DNA of 64,000 bases from Shewanella electrodiphila (GTDB lineage: Bacteria > Pseudomonadota > Gammaproteobacteria > Enterobacterales > Shewanellaceae): NCBI RefSeq assembly GCF_023283985.1, contig NZ_JAKIKU010000013.1, positions 1 to 64,000 of the forward strand, in the 5' to 3' direction. Under the pieces are notes generated by a model. That model did not search any database, was not told the origin of the DNA, and worked only from the letters and a program-made list of their open reading frames with translations. This document shows positions 33,536-44,186 of the stretch, in pieces. Within the stretch, counting starts at the first letter, position 1; every line of letters begins with the position of its first letter. A program made the position numbers and the translations under genes.

Positions 33536-35167
33536 ATGACCACAACTCCATCAAATACGAGCCCAACCGGTAATGGCGCGCCGCCAAATAATCAGACACC
33601 TCAAGATATTGCTTCTAGTGGTGCTTTTGTAAAATTTCTTAATATTGTTGAGCGTTTAGGTAACCTGTTACCTCACCCAATTACCTTATTTGCCATGTTC
33701 TGTTTAGCCGTTATAGCTATGAGCGGTATTGCAGGTTATTTCGAGCTCACGGTCGCAGACCCTAGACCCATTGGTAGTTCAGGCCGAAGCGAAGATGGAC
33801 TGATCCATGTTGTCAGCTTAATGAATGCTGAAGGTTTGAGAATGATTGTCTCAAACCTCGTCACTAACTTTACTGGTTTCACGCCACTAGGTACTGTACT
33901 TGTTGCCTTACTAGGTGTAGGTATTGCCGAACGCTCAGGACTACTTTCTGCCGCTATGCGTTTGTTAGTGATGGGCGCTTCTAAGCGTCTTGTGACACTC
34001 ACGATTGTGTTTGCGGGTATTGTGTCTAACACAGCCTCAGAGTTAGGTTACGTCGTGCTTATCCCAATGGCTGCGATGATATTTCACTCCCTTGGTCGCC
34101 ATCCATTAGCCGGTCTTGCTGCTGCCTTTGCAGGGGTATCGGGCGGTTATAGTGCCAACTTATTGTTAGGAACCGTCGACCCGCTGCTTTCAGGTATTAC
34201 CGAAGCGGCCGCTCAGATGATTGATCCAGAGTACATTGTTGGACCAGAAGTGAATTGGTACTTCATGTTCGTTTCCACCTTTTTAATCACCGGGTTAGGC
34301 GCATTAGTGACTGAAAAAATCGTTGAGCCTAAACTGGGGAAATATGACGTAGCTGAAGCCGCTGACGATTTATCAGAACAAAAAATGGATGTGGTGACTG
34401 CAGAAGAAAAACATGCGCTAAAAATGGCAGGTTTTTCTGTATTAGTCCTATCTGGCTTACTTGCTTTAACCATTGTTCCAGAGTGGGGCGCACTTCGTAA
34501 CCCTGAAACAGGGTTAGTCGCAGGTTCACCATTTCTGAAAGGGATTGTTGCATTCATCTTTATCGGCTTTGCTATTCCAGGCTTAGTTTACGGTAAAGTG
34601 GTCGGCAGCATGAAAAAAGACACTGATATCATTAATGCCATGTCTCACAGCATGAGTACCATGGGTATGTACATTGTGTTGGTTTTCTTTGCATCTCAAT
34701 TTGTCGCATTCTTTAAATGGACAAACTTAGGCGCTGTGCTTGCGGTTACTGGCGCCGATGCATTGAGCAGCATAGGATTAACTGGCCCACTAGTGTTTGT
34801 ATTGTTTATCATGCTATGTGGTTTTATTAACTTAATGCTAGGCAGTGCATCTGCACAATGGGCGGTGACTGCACCTATTTTTGTGCCTATGCTGATGCTT
34901 GTCGGTTATGCCCCTGAAACTATTCAGGCTGCGTATCGTATTGGTGATTCGGTAACGAACCTTATCACCCCAATGATGAGTTACTTTGGACTTATTCTTG
35001 CGGTCGCAAGCCGTTATAAGAAGAATCTAGGAATTGGTACACTGATCGCTACCATGTTGCCATACTCTATCGTGTTCTTTATTGGCTGGACTCTGTTCTT
35101 CTTCCTATGGGTGTTCGTGCTTGGCTTCCCTGTAGGCCCTGGTGCTGCAACTTACTACACACCATAG
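33536..35167 (+). CDS. abgT: AbgT-family transporter
   Basis: The 543-residue polytopic protein matches the p-aminobenzoyl-glutamate transporter family: LGNLLPHPITLFAMFCL near the N-terminus, VSNTASELGYVVLIPM, GGYSANLLLGTVDPLLSG and GSASAQWAVTAPIFVPML. Family members carry p-aminobenzoyl-glutamate inward or export p-aminobenzoate and sulphonamides with ion coupling. Import versus export cannot be decided here because no abgAB hydrolase genes are nearby. A GGGAAG site precedes the start and a terminator follows. Confidence 0.9.
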   Translation: MTTTPSNTSPTGNGAPPNNQTPQDIASSGAFVKFLNIVERLGNLLPHPITLFAMFCLAVIAMSGIAGYFELTVADPRPIGSSGRSEDGLIHVVSLMNAEGLRMIVSNLVTNFTGFTPLGTVLVALLGVGIAERSGLLSAAMRLLVMGASKRLVTLTIVFAGIVSNTASELGYVVLIPMAAMIFHSLGRHPLAGLAAAFAGVSGGYSANLLLGTVDPLLSGITEAAAQMIDPEYIVGPEVNWYFMFVSTFLITGLGALVTEKIVEPKLGKYDVAEAADDLSEQKMDVVTAEEKHALKMAGFSVLVLSGLLALTIVPEWGALRNPETGLVAGSPFLKGIVAFIFIGFAIPGLVYGKVVGSMKKDTDIINAMSHSMSTMGMYIVLVFFASQFVAFFKWTNLGAVLAVTGADALSSIGLTGPLVFVLFIMLCGFINLMLGSASAQWAVTAPIFVPMLMLVGYAPETIQAAYRIGDSVTNLITPMMSYFGLILAVASRYKKNLGIGTLIATMLPYSIVFFIGWTLFFFLWVFVLGFPVGPGAATYYTP

Positions 35168-35186
35168 AAAAGAATGAAAACGCCTT

Positions 35187-35225
35187 AAAGCCAATGATAG
35201 CAATCAGCTGTCATTGGCTTTTTTA
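35187..35225. terminator. Terminator between abgT and the thioredoxin-like gene
   Basis: aaagccaatgaca-type hairpin, aaagccaatga / tcattggctttttt, with a U-run after abgT; the minus side is also A-rich. Confidence 0.85.
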
Positions 35226-35693
35226 TTGCTCCAGTAAATTCACTAGCTCTTGTTCATATTGAGAAGTCTGCTCCAAATTAAACCCAGTATGTTGCTGCAC
35301 GAGTTCTCCTTGGCGATTGAAGATAAAGCTACTTGGCATCCCTTTTAAGCCAAATAGTCTTGCGACTTCACTTTCGGGATCATAACGAATCGTAAATTGT
35401 GCTGGTAACTGTTCTAAAAATACTTGGGCTAATTCGATTTCAACATCTAGATTAATCGCCACAACAGCTAAGCCTTGCTGCTGATATTGCTCATGCATTT
35501 GATTCATCCATGGAAATGATTTTCTACATGGCCCACACCAAGATGACCAAAAATCCACATAAACGACTTTGCCTTTAAACTCGCTCAAGCTAACCTTATT
35601 ACCTTCTACATCCTCCACAAGATGATTTAATGAGGGCGCCGCTGATGCTATTAATGGCGCAATCAACAGCAATATTCCGATTATCATTTTCAT
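35223..35693 (-). CDS. TlpA/ResA-like periplasmic thiol-disulphide protein
   Basis: The 156-residue precursor has a signal peptide ending IASAAPS. The thioredoxin fold has SSWCGPCRKSFPWM with both active cysteines and KGMPSSFIF with the cis-Pro. It probably reduces or exchanges disulphides in the periplasm. There is no cytochrome c maturation gene nearby to give a substrate. Confidence 0.88.
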   Translation of the reverse strand: MKMIIGILLLIAPLIASAAPSLNHLVEDVEGNKVSLSEFKGKVVYVDFWSSWCGPCRKSFPWMNQMHEQYQQQGLAVVAINLDVEIELAQVFLEQLPAQFTIRYDPESEVARLFGLKGMPSSFIFNRQGELVQQHTGFNLEQTSQYEQELVNLLEQ

Positions 35694-35832
35694 CGTTCAC
35701 TCCTACATCCAACACACATCCTTATTAATGCCAGTATCTTATAACTAAACTGATGACCATGTTACGTTTATCGGACACTATAAGGATCAGTATATTGCCT
35801 ATTTGGACTTAACTATAATTTATGTTCGGGCA

Positions 35833-35863
35833 TAAAAAAGCCTGCATATTGCAGGCTTTTTAA
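35833..35863. terminator. Terminator after the RND pump gene
   Basis: aaaaaagcctgca / tgcaggctttttt hairpin with U-runs on both strands. Confidence 0.88.
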
Positions 35864-35883
35864 GTGATAGTCAGTTAATACGA

Positions 35884-38800
35884 TTAACTTTTCTCAGTGC
35901 TTTCCGATTCAGCTTCAGGCGGTTTATAGCCTTTACGCTCTTTTTTACTGAATATTCTCTCAACCACCACGAAGAACAGCGGGATTAAGAAGATACCAAT
36001 AAAGGTTGAGCTCATCATGCCACCTAGTACACCAGTACCAAGTGCATTCTTACTACCAGAACCAACACCTGTACTGATTGCCAGTGGAACAACACCTAAA
36101 CCAAATGCTAATGATGTCATCAAGATTGGACGCAAACGTACACGAACCGCATGCAATGTTGCCTCAATCAATCCTGCGCCTTTGTCGTAGAATTCTTTAG
36201 CAAATTCTACAATTAAGATCGCATTCTTGGTCGCAAGCCCCACTGTCGTCAGTAGGCCTACTTGGAAGAATACATCGTTCGGTAATCCACGACCGTTCAT
36301 CGCTAATAATGCCCCGATAACCCCTAAAGGTACTACCAAGATAACCGCAAAGGGTACTGACCAACTTTCATATAGCGCCGCAAGTACTAAGAATACGACC
36401 AAAATGGATAAGGCATATAACGCAGGAGCTTGGTTGCCTGACAATCTTTCTTCATAAGATAGACCGTTCCACTCAATGCCGAATCCTGGTGGTAACTGCT
36501 TCACCATTTCTTCGAAATCATTCATAGCGTCACCAGTACTGTACCCAGGCATAGTGGCACCTTGAATATTGATTGCTGGTAAACCATTAAAACGTTGTAA
36601 CTGAGGTGAACCAAACTCCCAAGTACCTGTGGTAAAGGCTGAGAAAGGTACCATTTCACCTTCTGAATTACGTACATACCAGCTATCTAAATCGCTAGGC
36701 TGCATACGGTATTCAGCTTCACCTTGAACGTATACTTTCTTCACTCGGCCACGGTCGATGAAATCATTGACGTATGAACCACCATAAGCGGTTGCCAGTA
36801 CGCTGTTGACATTATCAATATCGACACCTAAAGCGCGGATTTTGGCTTGATCAACATGGATTTCATACATCGGGGCGTCTTCTTGTCCATTTGGACGAAC
36901 CCCCACAAGGTTTGGATTTTGTGCTGCCATACCCAGCAGTTGGTTACGCGCTGCCACTAAGGCCTCGTGTCCTTGACCACCGCGATCTTGCAGATACATA
37001 TCGAAACCATTCGATGTACCTAATTCGATTACCGCGGGCGGCACAAAGGCAAACACCAATGCCTCTTTCATTTGCATGAAGCGACCCATAGCACGGTTAG
37101 ACAATGATTGAACATCTTGCCCTTCACCACGCTCGGCCCAGTCTTCAAGACCTACGAAAGCAATACCCATGTTTTGACCAGAACCCGCAAAACTGAAACC
37201 AGCTACGCTAAATACAGATTTAACAGTATCGCCTTCTTCATTCAGGTAATAGTCACTGACTTCTTCAAGCACTTTAATGGTACTTTCTTGCGTCGAGTTA
37301 GTCGGCAAAATAGCTTGAGTAAACAAGATACCTTGGTCTTCATCAGGCAAGAATGCCGTTGGCATACGCATGAAAATCCATGCCGTAGCAATCACAAGTA
37401 CAAGATATACACCCATCATGCGAACGGTACGTTTCAGGATAGCCGCAACGCTGGCTTCATAACGCGATGTTAACTTGTCAAAGCTGCGGTTAAACCAACC
37501 GAAGAAGCCTTTATTCGTGTGAGTATGGCCTTTTGGAATAGGCTTAAGCATGGTGGCACAAAGTGCTGGAGTTAAGATCATTGCAATCAATACTGATAAT
37601 GCCATCGCTGACACAATCGTAATCGAGAACTGACGGTAAATAACACCCGTTGAGCCTGACATAAATGCCATTGGAACAAATACAGCCGATAAGGTTAAAC
37701 CAATACCAATTAGTGCACCGGTGATCTGGTCCATCGATTTTCGGGTAGCTTCGAGTGGACTGAGCCCCTCTTCGGACATAACCCGCTCGACGTTTTCCAC
37801 CACCACGATGGCATCATCCACCAGTAGACCGATGGCCAGTACCATTGCAAACATGGTCAAGGTATTAATCGAGAAACCTGTCGCTGATAAAATCGCGAAA
37901 GTACCAAGTAATACAACAGGAACCGCAATCGTCGGAATAAGCGTTGCTCTGAAGTTCTGTAGGAACAGATACATAATCAAGAACACTAAAACAACCGCTT
38001 CAATCAGCGTATGTACAACACCCTCAATTGATTTCTCAACGAATGGTGTCGTGTCATATGGATAGTAAATTTCTAAACTATCAGGGAAGTAAGTTTTTAA
38101 TTCATCTAACTTTTCACGGACATTCTTAGCAGTATCTAGCGCGTTAGCACCAGTTGCTAGCTGAACACCAACACCTGATGCAGGCTTACCATTATAAAAT
38201 GATTCAACAGAATAACTTTCAGACCCTAGCTCAACACGAGCAACATCATTCAGGTAAACATTCGCGCCTGATGGGTCAGACTTAAGAATAATCTCGCGGA
38301 ATTGCTCAGGCGTTTGTAGACGACTTTGCGCTGTTACTGTTGCATTTAACTCTTGACCTGCAACCGATGGCGCACCACCTAATTGACCCGCTGAAACTTG
38401 AGCATTTTGCTCTTGAATCGCAGCCATGACATCAATACTGGTCAGGTTATATTGGGTAAGTTTAAGCGGGTCTAGCCATATACGCATTGCATACTGGGCA
38501 CCAAATAACTGGATTTCACCTACGCCAGGTACACGGCTTAATGGATCTTGAATGTTGGCAGCAACATAATCCGCGATGTCGCCTTTTTCTAAAGAGCCAT
38601 CTTCAGATACAAATGCTGCAACCATCAAGAAGCCAGCACTTGATTTAACAACGTTAACCCCTTGAGACTGCACTTCTTGAGGTAACAAAGTCATCGCTGC
38701 TTGCAGCTTATTTTGCACCTGTACTTGGGCAATATCAGGGTCTGCTTCAGCATTAAACGTTAAGGTAATAGTCGCATTACCGAAACTGTCACTGCTTGAA

Positions 38801-39036
38801 GCAATGTAGCGCAGATGGTCAATACCTGTCATACGCTGCTCAATAACCTGAGTTACTGTATCTTCCATGGTCTTTGCAGACGCACCTGGATAAAACGCAG
38901 TAATCTCTACGGTTGGTGGCGCAATACTTGGGTATTGTGCAACTGGAAGGTCTTTAATTGCTAAGACACCTGCCAGCATGATTAAGATTGAAATCACCCA
39001 TGCAAAAATAGGGCGATCGATAAAGAAACGAGCCAT
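35884..39036 (-). CDS. RND multidrug efflux permease (HAE1/AcrB type)
   Basis: The 1050-residue protein begins [20 protein letters not shown] and has the twelve-helix, two-loop layout of AcrB. The proton-relay pair lies in [48 protein letters not shown] and [19 protein letters not shown] are all conserved. It exports drugs and other hydrophobic compounds in complex with the adaptor encoded 9 bases upstream and an outer-membrane channel such as TolC, which is not encoded here. The C-terminal tail is charged. Confidence 0.95.
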   Translation of the reverse strand: MARFFIDRPIFAWVISILIMLAGVLAIKDLPVAQYPSIAPPTVEITAFYPGASAKTMEDTVTQVIEQRMTGIDHLRYIASSSDSFGNATITLTFNAEADPDIAQVQVQNKLQAAMTLLPQEVQSQGVNVVKSSAGFLMVAAFVSEDGSLEKGDIADYVAANIQDPLSRVPGVGEIQLFGAQYAMRIWLDPLKLTQYNLTSIDVMAAIQEQNAQVSAGQLGGAPSVAGQELNATVTAQSRLQTPEQFREIILKSDPSGANVYLNDVARVELGSESYSVESFYNGKPASGVGVQLATGANALDTAKNVREKLDELKTYFPDSLEIYYPYDTTPFVEKSIEGVVHTLIEAVVLVFLIMYLFLQNFRATLIPTIAVPVVLLGTFAILSATGFSINTLTMFAMVLAIGLLVDDAIVVVENVERVMSEEGLSPLEATRKSMDQITGALIGIGLTLSAVFVPMAFMSGSTGVIYRQFSITIVSAMALSVLIAMILTPALCATMLKPIPKGHTHTNKGFFGWFNRSFDKLTSRYEASVAAILKRTVRMMGVYLVLVIATAWIFMRMPTAFLPDEDQGILFTQAILPTNSTQESTIKVLEEVSDYYLNEEGDTVKSVFSVAGFSFAGSGQNMGIAFVGLEDWAERGEGQDVQSLSNRAMGRFMQMKEALVFAFVPPAVIELGTSNGFDMYLQDRGGQGHEALVAARNQLLGMAAQNPNLVGVRPNGQEDAPMYEIHVDQAKIRALGVDIDNVNSVLATAYGGSYVNDFIDRGRVKKVYVQGEAEYRMQPSDLDSWYVRNSEGEMVPFSAFTTGTWEFGSPQLQRFNGLPAINIQGATMPGYSTGDAMNDFEEMVKQLPPGFGIEWNGLSYEERLSGNQAPALYALSILVVFLVLAALYESWSVPFAVILVVPLGVIGALLAMNGRGLPNDVFFQVGLLTTVGLATKNAILIVEFAKEFYDKGAGLIEATLHAVRVRLRPILMTSLAFGLGVVPLAISTGVGSGSKNALGTGVLGGMMSSTFIGIFLIPLFFVVVERIFSKKERKGYKPPEAESESTEKS

Positions 39037-39045
39037 AACGTTACC

Positions 39046-40200
39046 CTATTTAGTTTCAGTGGTTGCTTTAGTCGCTGACAATACTTGTGGAGTTACTTCC
39101 GATCCGTGACGAATTTTTTGTAAGCCTTCAACAATCAATTTATCGCCAGTTTTCAAACCTTCAGTGATACGCCATTGGTGATTAATCACTTCAGCAGTTG
39201 TCACAACACGCGTTTCAACTTTATTGCCTTGACCAACAACCATCGCCACTGCTTCGCCTTTGGTATTACGTGAAATGGCTTTTTGCGGAACTAAAATCGC
39301 TTTAGGATCTTGACCAGCATTCAAAATCGCACGTACATACATACCAGGCAGCAATACACCATCAGGGTTAGGGAATTCAGCACGTAAGGTCACTGAACCT
39401 GTTGCTTCATCAACACTGACTTCAGCAAACTGTAACGTACCAATCTGCTCGTAAGTGCTGCCATCTTCAAGAATAAGCTTTACTTCGGCATTTTCACTTT
39501 GCTGTAATTTACCTGCTTTCAGCTTTGCTTTTAAACGAAGTAACTGGGCACTTGATTGAGCGATATCAACATTGATTGGATCAAGTTGCTGAATTTTAGC
39601 TAAAATCGTTGATTGGTTAGCTGTAACCAATGCACCAGGAGTCACACTTGATTTACCGATGCGGCCAGAAATAGGCGCTTTAACTTCAGTATATTCAAGG
39701 TTAATGTTGGCAGTGTTAATTGCAGCTTCGGCCACTGTCACATTCGCAATCGCTTCTTTATAAGCGGCATCTGCTTCATCAAAGTCTTGCTTACTAATGG
39801 CATTGGTTTGCACAAGTGCAGCATAACGATCAGCCGTTGCTTTTGCTGAACCTAAAGCTGCATTGGCGCTTGCTAAGTCAGCTTCTGCACTGATTAACGC
39901 AGCTTTATATGTTGCTGAGTCAATTTGATACAGTGATTGACCGGCTTCAACATCTTTGCCTTCAACAAAACCACGATTAGTGATAATGCCAGATACCTGC
40001 GGACGTACTTCAGCTTCTAAAAAAGCACGACTACGACCAGGTAGCTCAACTTGAATAGCTTGAGATTGCTCAGTCACACTCAACACTCCAACTGGAACGG
40101 GAGGTGCTTTTTGCTGGGTTTGAGCCTTATCGGCTTGACCACAAGCGGTAATCCATAAAGCCGCAGTGATTACTGAGGCTATTTTCAGTGCTTTGTGCAT
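39046..40200 (-). CDS. RND efflux periplasmic adaptor (AcrA type), lipoprotein
   Basis: The start MHKALKIASV at 40200 is chosen because AGGAG lies upstream and it gives a clean lipobox (LWITACG). The ~384-residue adaptor shows the lipoyl halves (GFVEGKDVEAGQSLYQID and YTEVKAPISGRIGKSSV) around a coiled-coil hairpin, then beta-barrel sequence (VLLPGMYVRAIL). It links the pump to the outer-membrane channel. No local regulator gene adjoins the operon. Confidence 0.93.
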   Translation of the reverse strand: MHKALKIASVITAALWITACGQADKAQTQQKAPPVPVGVLSVTEQSQAIQVELPGRSRAFLEAEVRPQVSGIITNRGFVEGKDVEAGQSLYQIDSATYKAALISAEADLASANAALGSAKATADRYAALVQTNAISKQDFDEADAAYKEAIANVTVAEAAINTANINLEYTEVKAPISGRIGKSSVTPGALVTANQSTILAKIQQLDPINVDIAQSSAQLLRLKAKLKAGKLQQSENAEVKLILEDGSTYEQIGTLQFAEVSVDEATGSVTLRAEFPNPDGVLLPGMYVRAILNAGQDPKAILVPQKAISRNTKGEAVAMVVGQGNKVETRVVTTAEVINHQWRITEGLKTGDKLIVEGLQKIRHGSEVTPQVLSATKATTETK

Positions 40201-40577
40201 GACTGTTCTTACTCCTAATGACATCATCAGTAACCATTCGCTTCATTGCGTAACAGTTGCTAAATAGCGATATTCCTAACGTTTTAATTTACTTACTTTT
40301 TGATGGGCACTGTTATCGCACACCCATATAAACTCAACAACCATTTAAAATATTATAAATTGTAAACAAATAATAAACTTAGCTGACTTGTTTCTGGTTT
40401 GTTAACTAATTTGTGTCAACAAAAAATACAACCCTTTTATGTTACAAAAACGTTACATTGAAACGGGCTACAAAAACACCAATATACAACATAACGTTAA
40501 AATAAATGTATATGAAATAGTATATTGTTTGGTTTAATTTAGGTTAAACCAGATATTTTCCTATTTTCTTACAAAAC
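40201..40577. other. Intergenic region upstream of the efflux operon
   Basis: This 377-base stretch holds the efflux operon promoter. The repeated gttacaaaaacgttacattg segment near 40441 could be an operator, but no clear palindrome or RNA element was identified. Confidence 0.4.
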
Positions 40578-41669
40578 TTACTGTGACTGCAAAACCAACT
40601 CTTCATTGGCAAGCATCTCACGCCACCACCGTGATTTAACTATAGGCGCTTTCAAGCTAATCGCCTCACCAAACACAGGAGTAATCACATTTACATTGGC
40701 TTTTTCACCTAATGCCACAATACGCTCCAATGGTTCAAACCAATCATGTAATGCTAAATCAAAGGTGCCATTATGAATTGGTAACATGGCTTTTTGATTA
40801 AACAGTTCGCCATTTAAATCAATGTGCGCCTGTAAACTTTGTTCAGGAAGCATATGGATCTCACTCCACATTTCATTATAGGCACCCGTTTCAATCATGG
40901 TGAGATCAAATGGTCCGTATCTTTCACCGATTTCCTTGAAACCAGAAAAATAACCACCGTCACCACTAAAAAATAGCTTACTTTGCTGACCTTGGATCAC
41001 CCAACTCGCCCATAAAGTCGCATCTCGATCAAATAGCCCGCGCCCAGAAAAATGCTGAGCTGGTGTGGCGACTAAGGTTAACTCACCTAACGTCAACTCA
41101 TCCCACCAAGCTAACTGTGTCACTTTGCTTGGTTCAATACCCCACTCAATTAAGTGATCGCCAACTTTTTGGGGCGTCACAAAATGCTCAACCTTATCTT
41201 CAAGTGCAATCACGGCTGCTTTATCAAGATGATCATAATGGTCATGACTAATAATGACCGTCTTTATAGGGGGTAATTGTTCAATATTTATCGGAGACTG
41301 ATGAAAACGTTTTGGCCCCGCCCATTGAACAGGTGATGCTCTTTGACTAAACACCGGATCTAAAAGGATATATTCACCATCAAGGCGAATAAGTAAGGTG
41401 GAATGGCCAAGTCTAAAAATTTCATCTTCTGTAGAAAAACTTAAACTAACAGCAGTCATAGGTTTGACTGGTACGTCTACTTCTGGGACGGGATGCAGTC
41501 TTTTAGTGGTCATATAGCTTTTAGCAATACTCCATATATCACTTAAACCTGACTGGTACTGAATATCGCTATTTTGGTATTTAGGTGTCTCTGTTTTATC
41601 AGCACCCAAAAATGACTTAATTGACAACCCCATCACTACGACCCCTATCAAGACAAGTAAATATTTCAT
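40578..41669 (-). CDS. Metallo-beta-lactamase-fold hydrolase (RomA/NAPE-PLD-like)
   Basis: The 363-residue protein has an N-terminal hydrophobic segment that probably anchors it in the membrane. The metal site is complete: ISHDHYDHLDKAAV (HxHxDH), ATPAQHFSGRGL, LFFSGDGGYFSG and LPIHNGTF. The order matches the RomA/N-acyl-phosphatidylethanolamine phospholipase D-like branch. The substrate is unknown; lipid-like amides are possible. It is divergent from a TetR gene, with two operator-like palindromes between them. Confidence 0.85.
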   Translation of the reverse strand: MKYLLVLIGVVVMGLSIKSFLGADKTETPKYQNSDIQYQSGLSDIWSIAKSYMTTKRLHPVPEVDVPVKPMTAVSLSFSTEDEIFRLGHSTLLIRLDGEYILLDPVFSQRASPVQWAGPKRFHQSPINIEQLPPIKTVIISHDHYDHLDKAAVIALEDKVEHFVTPQKVGDHLIEWGIEPSKVTQLAWWDELTLGELTLVATPAQHFSGRGLFDRDATLWASWVIQGQQSKLFFSGDGGYFSGFKEIGERYGPFDLTMIETGAYNEMWSEIHMLPEQSLQAHIDLNGELFNQKAMLPIHNGTFDLALHDWFEPLERIVALGEKANVNVITPVFGEAISLKAPIVKSRWWREMLANEELVLQSQ

Positions 41670-41684
41670 TCACACCACCAAAAG

Positions 41685-41745
41685 TAAACTACACGGTGCA
41701 GTTTATTAAACTTATATTGAAAAGTAAACTGCTCAGTGTAGAATA
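41685..41745. promoter_or_regulatory. Two operator-like palindromes between divergent genes
   Basis: TAAACTACACGGTGCAGTTTA (41685-41705) and TAAACTGCTCAGTGTAGAATA (41725-41745) share AAACTgC...GTGtAGttT half-sites, start 40 bases apart and overlap both promoter areas. This is the expected arrangement for TetR self-control plus control of the hydrolase gene. Confidence 0.75.
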
Positions 41746-41774
41746 TCCCGCAGAAGATGATTTGAGACCTAACG

Positions 41775-42395
41775 ATGACCACTGAAAAAATGACCTTAAG
41801 CCAAAAAAAGCGCATCGCGATTATTGAAGCAGCCAAAATCACCTTTACTGAATTTGGTGTAGCAGCAACAAGCATGGATAAATTAGCGGAAGTCGCCAAA
41901 GTATCTAAGCGCACGGTTTACAATCATTTTGAAACTAAAGAAGCCATTGTCATGACATTAATGGCTGATCTGTGGGAACGTTCAATCAATCATAATGTCG
42001 CTAAATATCAGCTTGATGTTCCGCTACACCAGCAGTTAACGGACTTAGTACTCACTGAGATTAACTTCATCAACAGTAATGAATATATCGAGTTAACGCG
42101 CATGGCAATGGGACACTTTTTCTATTGTCCACAAGAAATGAACCAAGAACTGATGCGAGTTAAAAATCAGGAAGGGGCGACTTTACGCTGGATAAGAGCG
42201 GCAATGGCAGATGGTAAACTCGAGATAAAAGATGAGAATGTTGCTTTAATGCAAATTCACAGCCTGATTAAAGGACCATGCTTTTGGCCTCAAGTGCTGC
42301 AATTTTCAAAACAACTCACTGAGGCAGAGCTGCAGGAAATAGCGTCAGAAGTCGCGTTGATGTTTTTATGTCGCTATGAAACGAAACCCAGTTAA
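41775..42395 (+). CDS. TetR-family transcriptional regulator
   Basis: The 206-residue protein has a typical TetR DNA-binding domain (AAKITFTEFGVAATSMDKLA, then SKRTVYNHFETKEAIVMTLM) and a C-terminal ligand domain of normal size. It is divergent from the metallo-hydrolase gene and should repress it and itself through the palindromes at 41685-41745. The last codons overlap the convergent glycosylase-like gene by 4 bases. Confidence 0.9.
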   Translation: MTTEKMTLSQKKRIAIIEAAKITFTEFGVAATSMDKLAEVAKVSKRTVYNHFETKEAIVMTLMADLWERSINHNVAKYQLDVPLHQQLTDLVLTEINFINSNEYIELTRMAMGHFFYCPQEMNQELMRVKNQEGATLRWIRAAMADGKLEIKDENVALMQIHSLIKGPCFWPQVLQFSKQLTEAELQEIASEVALMFLCRYETKPS

Positions 42396-43096
42396 ACTCG
42401 GTTATCACCTACACTCAGCGAAATAATCCGACTAATGTGTGCAAGGCTTAAGCTTGATTCTTGCTGCCAATGATTAAAAGCGGCTTGCGCTTGGCGTAAA
42501 GCCGTTTGTGATGTAAATCCAGCATCAACAACCTGAGTTGCTTTAAGGTATGACTGTACGTCATTGGTCAATAAAAACGTATCTTTACCAACATTGCGTA
42601 AAAAGTATGGCCCAGTATTCCCGCCTAAACGGCTACCTTTCTTTTTTAGAGCTTGCCACAAACCAGTAATATCCTCTTCAGGCCAGTTAGCAATAAACTC
42701 CGCAAAGCTACCGTGTTCCGCAGCAATTTGTTGGATCATATAAGCATTATCGACAATCGACTGGGTTTTCTTTTGATGACGAATGAGTGTCGCATCTGAT
42801 GCTCTTTGCTGGATTTGATCCGGTGACAACATCAATACTTTGAGTGGCTCAAAGTCAAAGAAGGCTTTTTCGTACGCTGGCCATTTATTTTCAACAACCC
42901 GCCATACAAAACCACTCTGAAACACTTGCTTGCTCATCGCTGATAACAACTGAGCATCAGAAAACTGTCCAATTTCGTCGGCTTCTAAGGTGTGTGGCAT
43001 CAATAAGCCTAACGACTTAGCACCGCCTTTTCGCTCAGCTGCACGATCAAAAATATCACTAAACTTCTCTAATGTTGCCACAGTCATTCCAGTCAA
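42392..43096 (-). CDS. DNA-3-methyladenine glycosylase I-like protein
   Basis: The 234-residue protein shows LLSAMSKQVFQSGFVWRVVE and FEPLKVLMLSP..I......T.LIRHQKKTQSIVDNA, the helical pattern of the Tag (methyladenine glycosylase I) superfamily. SRLGGNTGPYFLRNVGKDTFLL-like sequence follows, split here as SRLGGNTGPYFLRN and GKDTFLL. The classic Tag zinc-binding His/Cys ligands are not evident, so it belongs to a divergent branch and base specificity is unknown. Confidence 0.75.
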   Translation of the reverse strand: MTGMTVATLEKFSDIFDRAAERKGGAKSLGLLMPHTLEADEIGQFSDAQLLSAMSKQVFQSGFVWRVVENKWPAYEKAFFDFEPLKVLMLSPDQIQQRASDATLIRHQKKTQSIVDNAYMIQQIAAEHGSFAEFIANWPEEDITGLWQALKKKGSRLGGNTGPYFLRNVGKDTFLLTNDVQSYLKATQVVDAGFTSQTALRQAQAAFNHWQQESSLSLAHISRIISLSVGDNRV

Positions 43097-43124
43097 TGTT
43101 GAGCCTAAATACCTATCATAAACC

Positions 43125-43679
43125 TTATGATGCTAAACTCAATTTAGGCGCTTGATTTTGTTCTTTCTTCACCTGTAAAAACGCTTTCCACTTAACTAAT
43201 TCAGGTGGCATTTCAGGAGTGGGACCTTCATAACCTGCTGCGGCCACTAATTCAGTAATAGGCACTTGTTTACCCTTACACACAAATACACCACGAACAT
43301 GCATGATGCAGTGCAAACCTCTAGCAGTGACAAAGCGCTGCTCGATATAAAAGTATTTTTCATCCCAGCTGACAATTCTGGTTTCAATCTCAAACTTTTC
43401 CATCGGCTTAATGTCGCGGAAAAAAGTAAATTCCGACGCATTCACGATGGGTAGCCATTTCAGCTTTAATAGTTTTTTCATGATGCCCATTTCGGCAATC
43501 ATATGGGTACGCGCGAGATCCATAAACGCTGGATAGCGGGAGTTGGTTAAATGCATATTGATATCGCAATCAAGTGGCAATGCACGGTAACTAATACGAC
43601 TGATATCTAAAAAGCTGATTTTTTTGGCTTTGCGATTACGCCAAAACATTAACCATATTAGACGGAAATATAAATTCAT
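43125..43679 (-). CDS. Hotdog-fold acyl-CoA thioesterase-like protein
   Basis: The 184-residue protein has a membrane-near N-terminus (LIWLMFWRNRKAKK) and a 4HBT-like hotdog domain: DCDINMHLTNSRYPAFMDLA is the helix entry with the catalytic-type Asp, and EKYFYIEQRFV follows. The NMHLTNSRY pattern matches THEM6/YbgC-like thioesterases. The substrate is probably an acyl thioester but is not established. Confidence 0.8.
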   Translation of the reverse strand: MNLYFRLIWLMFWRNRKAKKISFLDISRISYRALPLDCDINMHLTNSRYPAFMDLARTHMIAEMGIMKKLLKLKWLPIVNASEFTFFRDIKPMEKFEIETRIVSWDEKYFYIEQRFVTARGLHCIMHVRGVFVCKGKQVPITELVAAAGYEGPTPEMPPELVKWKAFLQVKKEQNQAPKLSLAS

Positions 43680-43924
43680 ATACTACTACTCCTTTTGAGC
43701 GCATCAGGCTATCAGAGGTCATACCAGCTATCAAGTCCGTCACCTAAATTAACAAATCATAAAATAGAACACCTTATTACGAATTGAGCCCTGAAAAGTT
43801 CACCTGCCAGAGTTGAATAAATAATTACCATCTCTGTGAGCATTAGCACTTTTTTATCGCTACATTTTGGCTTACCATGACGGCGCTGTTTAATGCATAG
43901 GGCGTTAAGCAGATTATTTTAATT

Positions 43925-44088
43925 CTCAGGGCGGGGCGAAATTCCCCACCGGCGGTGATGCTATTTTACCTATATGTAGAGTTAGCTAAGCCCGCGAGCG
44001 CTCGATTTTTCGAGGTCAGCAGATTTGGTGACTGAAGTGTAATACTTCATATTCCAGAGCCGACGGTTATAGTCCGGATGAGAGAGAA
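43925..44088 (+). ncRNA. FMN riboswitch (RFN element)
   Basis: The conserved RFN blocks are present in order: agggcggggcgaaattcccc, accggcggtgat, a variable arm, agcccgcgagcgctcgat, gactgaag, ccagagccgacggttatagt and ccggatgagagaga. The aptamer binds FMN and represses the following ribB. The terminator-like hairpin at 44092-44127 is the likely expression platform. Confidence 0.97.
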
Positions 44089-44091
44089 TAG

Positions 44092-44127
44092 AAATACACC
44101 AGTGAGCCTAGGGCTTACTGGTGTATT
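44092..44127 (+). terminator. Hairpin downstream of the FMN aptamer
   Basis: aaatacaccagtgagcc / gggcttactggtgtattt is a long stem with a weak U-run (tttcgttt) between aptamer and ribB. It probably acts as the regulated terminator or as part of the expression platform. Confidence 0.75.
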
Positions 44128-44186
44128 TCGTTTGGCGTAAAAACCCTCTTTAAAGCCCTGATTCTGGTATTTTTTAGGAGTTAACC

